64,000 nucleotides of DNA. Source: Pseudomonas sp. P5_109 (GTDB lineage Bacteria > Pseudomonadota > Gammaproteobacteria > Pseudomonadales > Pseudomonadaceae). A program made the translations under genes and the position numbers. The notes below the pieces were generated by a model, which was given only the letters and a program-made list of their open reading frames with translations, did no database searches and was not told the origin of the DNA. The stretch spans positions 4,911,501 through 4,975,500 of the forward strand of contig NZ_CP125380.1 in NCBI RefSeq assembly GCF_034009455.1, read 5' to 3'. Positions 28,056-35,698 of the stretch are shown in pieces (the first letter of the stretch is position 1; every line of letters begins with the position of its first letter).

Positions 28056-28071
28056 TTGCGGTGTCTGAGAG

Positions 28072-28233
28072 GACGCCATCGCGAGCTCGCTCCCACAGGG
28101 ATCTTCAGCGGACATAAAACCTGCGTACAACCAGGATCAAATGTGGGAGCGGGCTTGCTCGCGAAGGGGCCAGTACATTCAACATCTATGTCGTCTGCCA
28201 CACCGCCTTCGCGAGCAAGCCCGCTCCCACAGT
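28072..28233. repeat. REP cluster (three units) between opmQ and pvdP
   Basis: A shortened unit (CCATCGCGAGCTCGCTCCCAC, lacking the CAAG) is followed by a complete inverted pair at 28142-28167 and 28205-28233. It fills the gap between the convergent opmQ and pvdP and probably ends transcription from both sides. Confidence 0.88.
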
Positions 28234-28271
28234 GGATCTTCAGTGAACACAAAATCTGTGTACGGCCAAGA

Positions 28272-29891
28272 TCAAGCTTGGCTCTGTTTAGCCCTCAGAT
28301 GACGCGCATACCACGGCCGCTGCGGCACCTTGCGGAACAGGTCCTTCAGCTTCTTCTCGTCCTCACCAAAGGTGATGCGCAGCGCCAGCTTCATGGTTTC
28401 CGGGTCCATTTCCACGGACTTGCCCGCCTGCAACCCCGGTGTGGTGCTGCAGCCATGTGTGCCCGGACCGAGCCACGGGTCATCGATTTCCACCCAGCGC
28501 CCCGGCGCGAACCACTGCACGCCATTGACCTCCCGCCGACTGACCTGCCCCGGATGGAAGCGCTCGTGGGCGCGGAACCAGTCCTCGAGGCGATCATCGA
28601 TCCAGCCGTGGAAATGCCAGAACATCGGGTTCACATGGGAGGAAAACGGGTCGCCGAGGAAGTCGTTTTCCGCGGCGAACCAGCGTGCGGAAAAATCCGA
28701 TGGATCGCGGGCGAACGGCACTGGCTGACCGTTGGACGGATCGCGCGGCACCGAAGCCCAGCGCATGTGCAGCCAGTCGTGCAGGCCCAGTTCAACCTCC
28801 GAGCCGAACTGACCGAGGGTCAGCTTCGACAGGTAACGCGGGTCACGGTACTGCGATTCCCAGACCTGGAAATTACTGTGATAGGTCTCGCTGGTCTTGA
28901 TGTCGCTGACCCATTGCGTGTACTCGTCATCGTCCTCGGCCAGCCAGGTCGGCGGCAGCGCCGTGCCGTCGTGGTTGTCGAAGTAGCGCGCAAAACCGGG
29001 CCGGTCCCGCGCCAGTTCCGGCTGCGGCAACGGGAAGTGCGTCCAGGACGGCAAATCCTGCATCGACCGCGCCGTGCCGAGCATGTGCCGGTGCATGAAG
29101 AAAAAGTCCACGCCCGAACCGTTGCGATCCTTGCGCTCGCCCCGGGCATCGCGCTCCTGGTCCCGAGGGCCGGGTTGCCAGCCGAGCCCGCGCAAGGCGC
29201 CGCGCTGGTCTTCGGACAGCTTGTGCCACTTGTCCCGAGTGGCATGCCAGAGCTGGTGAAACAATCGGTGCTGCGGTGATACCAGCCAGGCGAGCAGGGT
29301 CGGATTGAGGCCGGTGCGCTCACGGGCTTCGGGGAATACCCGTTTGACCGCGATGAAGCGATTGTCCTGGGCCGTCAGCATCAGCGGGCGATTGAGGTCC
29401 AACACGCGCCCACTGAGACTGCCGCTGCCGGCGTTACCGAAACCGGCCCAGACCTCGTCCAGGCTCATGTCGAATTCGTATTCGCAACAGCCGCTGGCGC
29501 CCAGCAATCGCCAACTCAGCTGTTTCGGGTTGGCCGCGGACAAATCGCCGAGCACCCGGTAACGAGGCTCTTCGGCAGAGCGCAAACGCTCGGCGGTGTC
29601 GAGGAAACCCACGACGCCGCGACCTTTGTGGCCGATGTCGATAAATACTTCCAGGCCTTCTCGCGGTAAGCCTTCGATACCGCCGTCACGACCGTCGAAA
29701 CGAATCTGCCAGACCCCGCGCAAGGTATCGGCCAAGCGCTGACCGGCAACATCGGCCACGTCGAACGAGGCTTCGCCGGGGGTGATCGTCGGGTCCGGCC
29801 TGGTCAGTTCGCGATGCCCGTAATACACCGCCGGCACGGCGGCACCGGTGAGCGCCAGGCCCGCGAGGAACCATCGTCGAGAAATCGTCAT
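28272..29891 (-). CDS. pvdP: Periplasmic tyrosinase of pyoverdine chromophore maturation
   Basis: 539 residues. The N-terminus SRRWFLAGLALTGAAVPAV is a twin-arginine signal. The C-terminal half has His-rich tyrosinase-type copper motifs (HVNPMFWHFHGWIDDRLEDWFRAHERFHPG). PvdP oxidises the D-Tyr/Dab tetrahydropyrimidine of ferribactin to the dihydroxyquinoline chromophore in the periplasm. The start at 29891 (MTISRRWF) follows AGGTAGGG. It has its own PvdS-type box and is divergent from pvdMNO. Confidence 0.93.
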   Translation of the reverse strand: MTISRRWFLAGLALTGAAVPAVYYGHRELTRPDPTITPGEASFDVADVAGQRLADTLRGVWQIRFDGRDGGIEGLPREGLEVFIDIGHKGRGVVGFLDTAERLRSAEEPRYRVLGDLSAANPKQLSWRLLGASGCCEYEFDMSLDEVWAGFGNAGSGSLSGRVLDLNRPLMLTAQDNRFIAVKRVFPEARERTGLNPTLLAWLVSPQHRLFHQLWHATRDKWHKLSEDQRGALRGLGWQPGPRDQERDARGERKDRNGSGVDFFFMHRHMLGTARSMQDLPSWTHFPLPQPELARDRPGFARYFDNHDGTALPPTWLAEDDDEYTQWVSDIKTSETYHSNFQVWESQYRDPRYLSKLTLGQFGSEVELGLHDWLHMRWASVPRDPSNGQPVPFARDPSDFSARWFAAENDFLGDPFSSHVNPMFWHFHGWIDDRLEDWFRAHERFHPGQVSRREVNGVQWFAPGRWVEIDDPWLGPGTHGCSTTPGLQAGKSVEMDPETMKLALRITFGEDEKKLKDLFRKVPQRPWYARHLRAKQSQA

Positions 29892-29936
29892 TGCCCTACC
29901 TGTGTCAGCCATGGAGCAGGCTTTGTCCAAGCTAGA

Positions 29937-29960
29937 ACGTTTGTTACCCGCATAAATTTA
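29937..29960 (-). promoter_or_regulatory. Iron-starvation (PvdS-type) box for pvdP
   Basis: On the minus strand TAAAT-N16-CGT is exact, ending 46 bases before the pvdP start. Confidence 0.85.
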
Positions 29961-29965
29961 AAAGC

Positions 29966-30030
29966 TTCGCGAGCAACCCCGCTCCCACATTGGAATGCGG
30001 TCACCTGTGGGAGCGGGCTTGCTCGCGAAG
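29966..30030. repeat. REP pair nested between two divergent PvdS-type boxes
   Basis: TTCGCGAGCAACCCCGCTCCCAC (one base off the usual CAAGCC) and its inverted partner lie between the pvdP and pvdM promoters, separated by about 15 bases. Confidence 0.88.
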
Positions 30031-30047
30031 AGGCCGGTACAAACACC

Positions 30048-30071
30048 TAAATTATTCGATCAGCCACTCGT
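30048..30071 (+). promoter_or_regulatory. Iron-starvation (PvdS-type) box for pvdMNO
   Basis: TAAAT-N16-CGT is exact, 63 bases before the pvdM start. Confidence 0.85.
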
Positions 30072-30133
30072 TCCCCCCAGATAGCAAAGGCCCCCGCGCC
30101 TGATCCTCGACGGCGAACCTGACTGAGACGGCA

Positions 30134-31483
30134 ATGACAAAACCACGTTCGAAAAAGGCTCTTTTCATCGGCCTGCCGCTGGCCCTGGCGATCAGCGCGG
30201 GCGCAGGCTTCGCGGCCTGGGATTACTGGTTCAAGGACAACCCCGGCTACCCGGTCAAGGTGATGAAACAGGCCGATCAACTGCAGGAGCGCATCCTCTC
30301 GTTCGACAGCCACATCACCGTGCCAATGGACTTCGGCACCGCCGGCAACGAAGTCGACAAGGACGGCGAAGGCCAGTTCGACCTGATCAAGACCGCGCGC
30401 GGGCGCCTGTCCGGGGCGGCGCTAACGATCTTCGGCTGGCCGGAAATCTGGAACGGCCCCAACGCGCCCCACCGCCCTACCGAAGGGTTCGTCGACGAGG
30501 CTCGCCTTGAGCAGGAAACCCGCTACAAGATCATCAGCGCCATGGTCCGTGACTTCCCTAACCAGGTGGCCATCGCCTATACCGCCGACGACTTCCGTCG
30601 CCTGCACGGCGAAGGCAAGTTCGCGATCTTCATCAGCATGCTCAACGCCTACCCGCTGGGCAATGACCTCAACGCCCTGAATACGTGGGCCGCGCGCGGC
30701 ATGCGCATGTTCGGCTTCAGCTACGTGGGCAACAACGCCTGGGCCGACTCGTCGCGGCCGCTGCCATTTTTCAACGACTCGCGCGACGCCCTCGGCGGGC
30801 TGTCGGACATTGGCAAGCAAGCGGTGCAGCGCCTCAACGACCTGGGCGTGATCATCGATGTGTCGCAGATGTCGACCAAGGCCCTGGAGCAAGTCGCACA
30901 ACTGAGCCGCACGCCGATGGTCGCCTCGCACTCGGCACCGCGTGCCCTGGTGGATATCCCACGCAACCTCAGCGATGCGGAAATGCAGCTGATCAAGAAC
31001 AGCGGCGGCGTGGTGCAGATTGTCGCGTTCCCGACCTACATCCGCCCGCTGAGCCAGGCCACCCTGGACAAGCTCAACGCCCTGCGCGCGCGCTTCGACC
31101 TGCAACCGCTGCAAGGCCTGGAGATGGCCTTGATGCCGGGCGACCCGGTGATCACCGTCTGGCCCGAGCAACGCTTCGGCGAGTACGCCAGCCAGCTCTA
31201 TTCGATCCTCGACGAAGAACCCAAGGCCTCCCTCAAGGACTACGGCGACGCGATCGATTACGCCGTGAAGAAAATCGGCCTCGACCACGTCGGCATCAGT
31301 TCCGACTTCAACGACGGTGGCGGCCTCGACGGTTGGAAAGACGTCAGCGAGGCCCGCAACGTGACCGCCGAACTCATCAGCCGTGGCTACAGCGAGGCCG
31401 ATATCGCCAAGCTCTGGGGCGGCAACTTCCTGCGGGTCTGGGACCAGGTGCAGAAGTCCTCCCGACCTGTGGTCCAGAACTGA
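30134..31483 (+). CDS. pvdM: Periplasmic dipeptidase-like maturation protein
   Basis: 449 residues with an N-terminal membrane/signal segment (ALFIGLPLALAISAGAGFAAW) and a renal-dipeptidase (M19) fold. Family landmarks are present (SHSAPRALVDIPRNLSDAEM, HVGISSDFNDGG), but the metal ligands are largely lost. The HxD motif reads HIT, the Glu of the GIEGG-type motif reads MLN, and the His of IDLSH reads VSQM; only the SHS His remains. It is therefore probably not an active zinc dipeptidase. PvdM is needed for PvdP-dependent ferribactin oxidation in fluorescent pseudomonads. It is first of the pvdMNO operon. Confidence 0.92.
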   Translation: MTKPRSKKALFIGLPLALAISAGAGFAAWDYWFKDNPGYPVKVMKQADQLQERILSFDSHITVPMDFGTAGNEVDKDGEGQFDLIKTARGRLSGAALTIFGWPEIWNGPNAPHRPTEGFVDEARLEQETRYKIISAMVRDFPNQVAIAYTADDFRRLHGEGKFAIFISMLNAYPLGNDLNALNTWAARGMRMFGFSYVGNNAWADSSRPLPFFNDSRDALGGLSDIGKQAVQRLNDLGVIIDVSQMSTKALEQVAQLSRTPMVASHSAPRALVDIPRNLSDAEMQLIKNSGGVVQIVAFPTYIRPLSQATLDKLNALRARFDLQPLQGLEMALMPGDPVITVWPEQRFGEYASQLYSILDEEPKASLKDYGDAIDYAVKKIGLDHVGISSDFNDGGGLDGWKDVSEARNVTAELISRGYSEADIAKLWGGNFLRVWDQVQKSSRPVVQN

Positions 31484-31513
31484 TTTTTTCCTTTTGCCAA
31501 AGCGAACCGAACC

Positions 31514-32794
31514 ATGACCAACCGTCGTTCATTCCTCAAGCAGGCCGGCATTCTGGCGGCCGGCATTCCCCTGGCCTCGGCCGTCAGCTTGCCCGCACGG
31601 GCCGCAAGCCCGGCGCCGTTGCCCAGGGACAAATGGGACCAGTTGCGCCAACTGTTCACCCAGGACCCGAATTACCTGCACTTCGCCAACTTCCTCGTGA
31701 CCTCGCACCCGCTTCCGGTGCGTGAGGCCATCGAGATGCATCGCCTGAACCTTGATCGCAACCCGGGCCTGGCCATGGACTGGCATCGCGGCGAAACCGA
31801 ACGCCGCGAAGAAGACGTGCGCGTGTGGGCCGGCCGTTACTTGAAAGCCAAGCCGTCGCAGATCGCCCTCACCGGCAGCACCACCGAAGGCCTGGCGATG
31901 ATCTACGCCGGCATCCACGTGCGCCCGGACCAGGAAATCCTCACCAGCGAACACGAGCACTACGCCGCCAACAGCGTGTTCGAATACCGCACCCAGAAGG
32001 ACGGCACCCAGGTTCGCAAGATCAAATTGTTCGAAGACCCCTACAAGGTTTCGACCGCCGAAGTGCTGGCCTCGATCGAACGCAACATCCGCCCCGAAAC
32101 CCGCGTACTGGGCATGACCTGGGTGCATTCCGGCAGCGGTGTGAAGTTGCCCATTGGCGAAATCGGCAAACTGGTGGAAGAGAAAAACCGTGGTCGCGCC
32201 GACAAGGACCGCATCCTCTACGTCATCGATGGCGTACACGGCTTCGGTGTGGAGAACGTCGACTTCCCGGACATGCACTGCGACTTTTTCATTGCCGGCA
32301 CTCACAAATGGATGTTCGGCCCACGGGGCACCGGGATCATCTGTGCCCGTTCCGACGAGCTCAAGGACGTGACCCCGACCATCCCGACCTTCTCCGAAGC
32401 CACCCAGTTTTCCACGGTGATGACCTATGGCGGCTACCACTCCTTCGAACACCGCTGGGCGCTGACCGAAGCCTTCAAATTGCACCTGGACCTGGGCAAG
32501 GCCGAGGTCGCGACACGCATCCATGACATCAACAGCTACCTGAAGAAGCGTTTGCAGCAGCACCCGTCGGTGGAGCTGGTCACGCCGCTGTCACCGGAGT
32601 ATTCCGCCGGTTTCACCTTTTTCCGCATCAAGGACCGGGACTGCGAGGAAGTCGCCAATTACCTGATGGATCAGCGCGTGGTGTGTGACGCCGTGGACCG
32701 CGATGTCGGGCCGATCATTCGTGTATCGCCGGGGCTGCTCAATACCGAGGCGCACATCGACCGGTTGATGGAACTGATGGCGAGCAAGCTCTGA
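31514..32794 (+). CDS. pvdN: PLP-dependent enzyme modifying the pyoverdine side chain
   Basis: 426 residues with a twin-arginine signal (NRRSFLKQAGILAAGIPLASA) and the NifS/class V aminotransferase fold (about 60-420). The PLP Lys lies near residue 265 in GTHKWMFGPRG. Periplasmic PvdN converts the glutamate on the chromophore to succinamide. The gene starts 30 bases after the pvdM stop, in the same operon. Confidence 0.94.
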   Translation: MTNRRSFLKQAGILAAGIPLASAVSLPARAASPAPLPRDKWDQLRQLFTQDPNYLHFANFLVTSHPLPVREAIEMHRLNLDRNPGLAMDWHRGETERREEDVRVWAGRYLKAKPSQIALTGSTTEGLAMIYAGIHVRPDQEILTSEHEHYAANSVFEYRTQKDGTQVRKIKLFEDPYKVSTAEVLASIERNIRPETRVLGMTWVHSGSGVKLPIGEIGKLVEEKNRGRADKDRILYVIDGVHGFGVENVDFPDMHCDFFIAGTHKWMFGPRGTGIICARSDELKDVTPTIPTFSEATQFSTVMTYGGYHSFEHRWALTEAFKLHLDLGKAEVATRIHDINSYLKKRLQQHPSVELVTPLSPEYSAGFTFFRIKDRDCEEVANYLMDQRVVCDAVDRDVGPIIRVSPGLLNTEAHIDRLMELMASKL

Positions 32795-32824
32795 CCCACC
32801 GATTTAAATGGACGAAAATTTTTT

Positions 32825-33709
32825 ATGAAAAACACCCTGAAAAACCTCGGCGCCCTGATGCTGCTGGGGTTGCTCGGCAGCGCCGTGCCCGGCCTCGCCC
32901 AGGCCTACACGGCACCGCTGCCGGGCAAGGTCTTCAAGGATTGCCGTAATTGCCCGGAAATGGTGGTACTGCCCGCCGGCACCTTCACCATGGGCACCCC
33001 GGAAGACGAAGTCGGCCGCGAGCCCGATGAAGGCCCGATGCATGAAGTGACATTCGACAAGCCGTTTGCCATGAGCCGTTACCAGATCACCGCCGGCGAA
33101 TGGAACCAATACATGCAGGAAACCGGTATTACCCTGCCCGATGGCGACACCCGCCCCGGCCGGGCATGCACCAACGGCAAACCGAGTTATCCCCAGGGCC
33201 CGCGCCAGCCGGCGGTGTGCATGAACTTTGTCGAAGTCAGCGCCTACGTCGCCTGGCTATCGATGAAAACCGGCCAGCACTACCACATCGTCAGCGAGGC
33301 CCAACGCGAATACGCCGCCCGTGGCGGCTCGACGGGACCGTTCCCCTTCCCGTTCGACCCCGGCACCGAGTACAGCATCGCCACCCACGCCAACACCTAC
33401 GGCCCGACCGATGGCTACAGCTACAGCTCGCCGGCCGGCAGCTATCCACCCAACGCCTTCGGCATGTACGACGTGCATGGCAACGTCTATGAATGGATTG
33501 CCGACTGCTACCACCCGGACTACGTCGGCGCACCTACCGATGGCAGCGCCTGGACCGAACCGAACTGCGACACCCTGCGCATCCGTGGCAACGACTGGGG
33601 CGAAGCGCCGGTGTTTTCCCGCTCGGGCAACCGCAATGACATCGACCCGCAGACCCGTGGCGACTGGATCGGTTTCCGTGTCGTACGCGACCTGACACCC
33701 AACCTCTGA
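32825..33709 (+). CDS. pvdO: Formylglycine-generating-enzyme-like periplasmic pyoverdine protein
   Basis: 294 residues with a Sec signal peptide (about 1-27, ending GLAQA) and a single FGE-sulfatase domain (VVLPAGTFTMGTPEDEVGREPDEGP, FAMSRYQITAGEWNQYM, GNVYEWIADC, RGNDW). PvdO is needed for the last oxidation of dihydropyoverdine to pyoverdine. It is third in pvdMNO, 30 bases after pvdN. A REP pair follows the stop. Confidence 0.93.
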   Translation: MKNTLKNLGALMLLGLLGSAVPGLAQAYTAPLPGKVFKDCRNCPEMVVLPAGTFTMGTPEDEVGREPDEGPMHEVTFDKPFAMSRYQITAGEWNQYMQETGITLPDGDTRPGRACTNGKPSYPQGPRQPAVCMNFVEVSAYVAWLSMKTGQHYHIVSEAQREYAARGGSTGPFPFPFDPGTEYSIATHANTYGPTDGYSYSSPAGSYPPNAFGMYDVHGNVYEWIADCYHPDYVGAPTDGSAWTEPNCDTLRIRGNDWGEAPVFSRSGNRNDIDPQTRGDWIGFRVVRDLTPNL

Positions 33710-33730
33710 CTCCATCCCCAACCCGAACCC

Positions 33731-33822
33731 CTGTGGGAGTGGGCTTGCTCGCGAAGGCGGCAGCACATCCAACATCTATGTGACTGACAAACCGCTTTCG
33801 CGAGCAAGCCCGCTCCCACAGG
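33731..33822. repeat. REP pair between pvdO and pvdE
   Basis: GTGGGAGTGGGCTTGCTCGCGAAGG and its inverted partner lie about 40 bases apart, between the pvdMNO and pvdE transcription units. Confidence 0.88.
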
Positions 33823-33857
33823 TTACATATCTCCCCCACCACCAGTCGCCCACCCTT

Positions 33858-33881
33858 TAAATTAAGCCCTCCACCAGACGT
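33858..33881 (+). promoter_or_regulatory. Iron-starvation (PvdS-type) box for pvdE
   Basis: TAAAT-N16-CGT is exact, 43 bases before the pvdE start. Confidence 0.85.
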
Positions 33882-33923
33882 TCTACTGGGTATCTGCCTC
33901 ACGACCCAAGGAACCCTCTGCTC

Positions 33924-35573
33924 ATGACCCAGCCAACGCGCGGTGCAATTCATGAATTGTTCAGCCTCCTGAAACCGTTCCGGCTCGTCGTCAGTCTGTC
34001 GATCCTCCTGGGCATGGTCGGTGGCCTGAGTGTGACGGTGCTGCTGGCCACCATCAACAACGCGCTGCATTCGCCGGACGGCCTGACCCAGGGCGTGGTC
34101 GCGCTGTTCGCCGGCCTGTGCGTGCTGGCCCTGGGCAGTTCGATCTGCTCGGACATCGGCACCAACTACGTCGGCCAGCACATCATTGCCAGGCTGCGCA
34201 AAACGCTGGGGGAGAAAGTCCTTTCAGCGCCCATCGAGCAGATCGAGCGCTACCGCAGCCACCGGTTGATCCCGGTGCTGACCCACGACGTCGACACCAT
34301 CAGCGACTTCGCCTTCGCCTTCGCGCCGCTCGCCATTTCCCTGACCGTGACCCTCGGCTGCATGGGTTACCTGGCGATGCTGTCGTGGCCGATGTTCCTG
34401 ATGATGGTGCTGGCGATTGCCATCGGCACCGGCATCCAGTTCTACGCGCAGGGCAAGGGCATCCAGGGTTTCATGGCCGCCCGCGACGCCGAAGACGATT
34501 TGCAAAAGCACTACAACGCCATTGCCGACGGCGCCAAGGAGTTGCGCATCCACCGCCCGCGCCGCCAGCGCATGTTCGTCAAGGGCATCCAGGGCACCGC
34601 CGATTTCATCTGTGACACCCAGGTGCGTTCGATCAACACCTTCGTGATCGCCAAGACCCTCGGCTCGATGCTGTTCTTCGTGGTCATCGGCCTGGCGCTG
34701 GCCCTGCAATCGTTCTGGCCCAGCGCCGACAAGGCGGTGATGAGCGGCTTCGTGCTGGTGTTGCTGTACATGAAAGGCCCGATCGAACACCTGGTCAGCA
34801 CCTTGCCGATCGTCAGCCGGGCGCGCATTGCCTTCCGTCGCATCGCCGAACTGTCGAGCCAGTTCTCCTCGCCCGAGCCGCACCTGTTGCTCAACGAACA
34901 GGGGACCCAACCGACCGTGGTCAACAGCCTGCAACTGGACAACGTCAGCTACGCCTTCCCGGCCGCACCGGGTAGCGAGGCGTTTCGCCTGGGGCCGGTG
35001 AACCTGACCATCGAGCAAGGCGACATCATTTTCATCGTCGGCGAAAACGGCTGCGGCAAGACCACCCTGATCAAGTTGCTGCTGGGCCTCTACGCGCCGC
35101 AACAGGGCGAAATCCTGCTCAACGGCCTAGGCATCGATGCGCAGAATCGCGACGACTACCGCCAGTTGTTCACCACGATCTTTGCCGACTACTACCTGTT
35201 CGATGACGTGGTGCAGGGCGACCAGCACATTCCCGAAGACGCCAACAAATATCTGCAACGCCTGGAGATTGCCCACAAGGTCAGCGTCCGGGACGGCTGC
35301 TTCACCACCACCGACCTGTCCACCGGCCAGCGCAAGCGCCTGGCGCTGGTCAATGCCTGGCTGGAAGAACGCCCGGTGCTGGTGTTCGACGAGTGGGCCG
35401 CCGATCAGGACCCGACCTTCCGCCGCATCTTCTACACCGAGCTGCTGCCGGACCTCAAACGCCTGGGCAAAACCATCATCGTGATCTCCCACGACGACCG
35501 CTATTTCGACATGGCCGATCAACTGGTGCGCATGGAATCGGGCCGGGTCGTCACCGAGCGCGCCACCGCCTGA
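33924..35573 (+). CDS. pvdE: Ferribactin ABC exporter to the periplasm
   Basis: This 549-residue fused membrane/ATPase protein is of the SyrD/cyclic-peptide exporter type. It has six membrane helices (about 15-290), then Walker A GENGCGKTT, signature LSTGQRKRLAL and Walker B VLVFDEWAADQDP. It moves acylated ferribactin across the inner membrane for maturation. It has its own PvdS-type box, and fpvA follows after 125 bases. Confidence 0.95.
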   Translation: MTQPTRGAIHELFSLLKPFRLVVSLSILLGMVGGLSVTVLLATINNALHSPDGLTQGVVALFAGLCVLALGSSICSDIGTNYVGQHIIARLRKTLGEKVLSAPIEQIERYRSHRLIPVLTHDVDTISDFAFAFAPLAISLTVTLGCMGYLAMLSWPMFLMMVLAIAIGTGIQFYAQGKGIQGFMAARDAEDDLQKHYNAIADGAKELRIHRPRRQRMFVKGIQGTADFICDTQVRSINTFVIAKTLGSMLFFVVIGLALALQSFWPSADKAVMSGFVLVLLYMKGPIEHLVSTLPIVSRARIAFRRIAELSSQFSSPEPHLLLNEQGTQPTVVNSLQLDNVSYAFPAAPGSEAFRLGPVNLTIEQGDIIFIVGENGCGKTTLIKLLLGLYAPQQGEILLNGLGIDAQNRDDYRQLFTTIFADYYLFDDVVQGDQHIPEDANKYLQRLEIAHKVSVRDGCFTTTDLSTGQRKRLALVNAWLEERPVLVFDEWAADQDPTFRRIFYTELLPDLKRLGKTIIVISHDDRYFDMADQLVRMESGRVVTERATA

Positions 35574-35642
35574 CAGCGATCACGGCACGCAGGTTGTTGT
35601 TTTTTGAAGTTTGTTTTCCGGTTTAGCCAAAGTGGTCCGTCT

Positions 35643-35661
35643 AATAATAATTATCATTAAC
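35643..35661 (+). promoter_or_regulatory. Fur box upstream of fpvA
   Basis: AATAATAATTATCATTAAC matches the 19-base Fur consensus at 15 positions. It lies 37 bases before the fpvA ATG in the only A/T-rich stretch of the pvdE-fpvA gap. No TAAAT-N16-CGT box is present in that gap, so fpvA looks directly Fur-repressed and driven by another sigma factor. Confidence 0.65.
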
Positions 35662-35698
35662 TAAAAACTGCACACACCATTCTGGAGCGATTCGAGCA

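Noticed and set aside
35590..35698. A PvdS-type box before fpvA
   Set aside because: No TAAAT with CGT at 16-17 bases was found; TTTAG and CCGTC occur but with wrong sequence and spacing.
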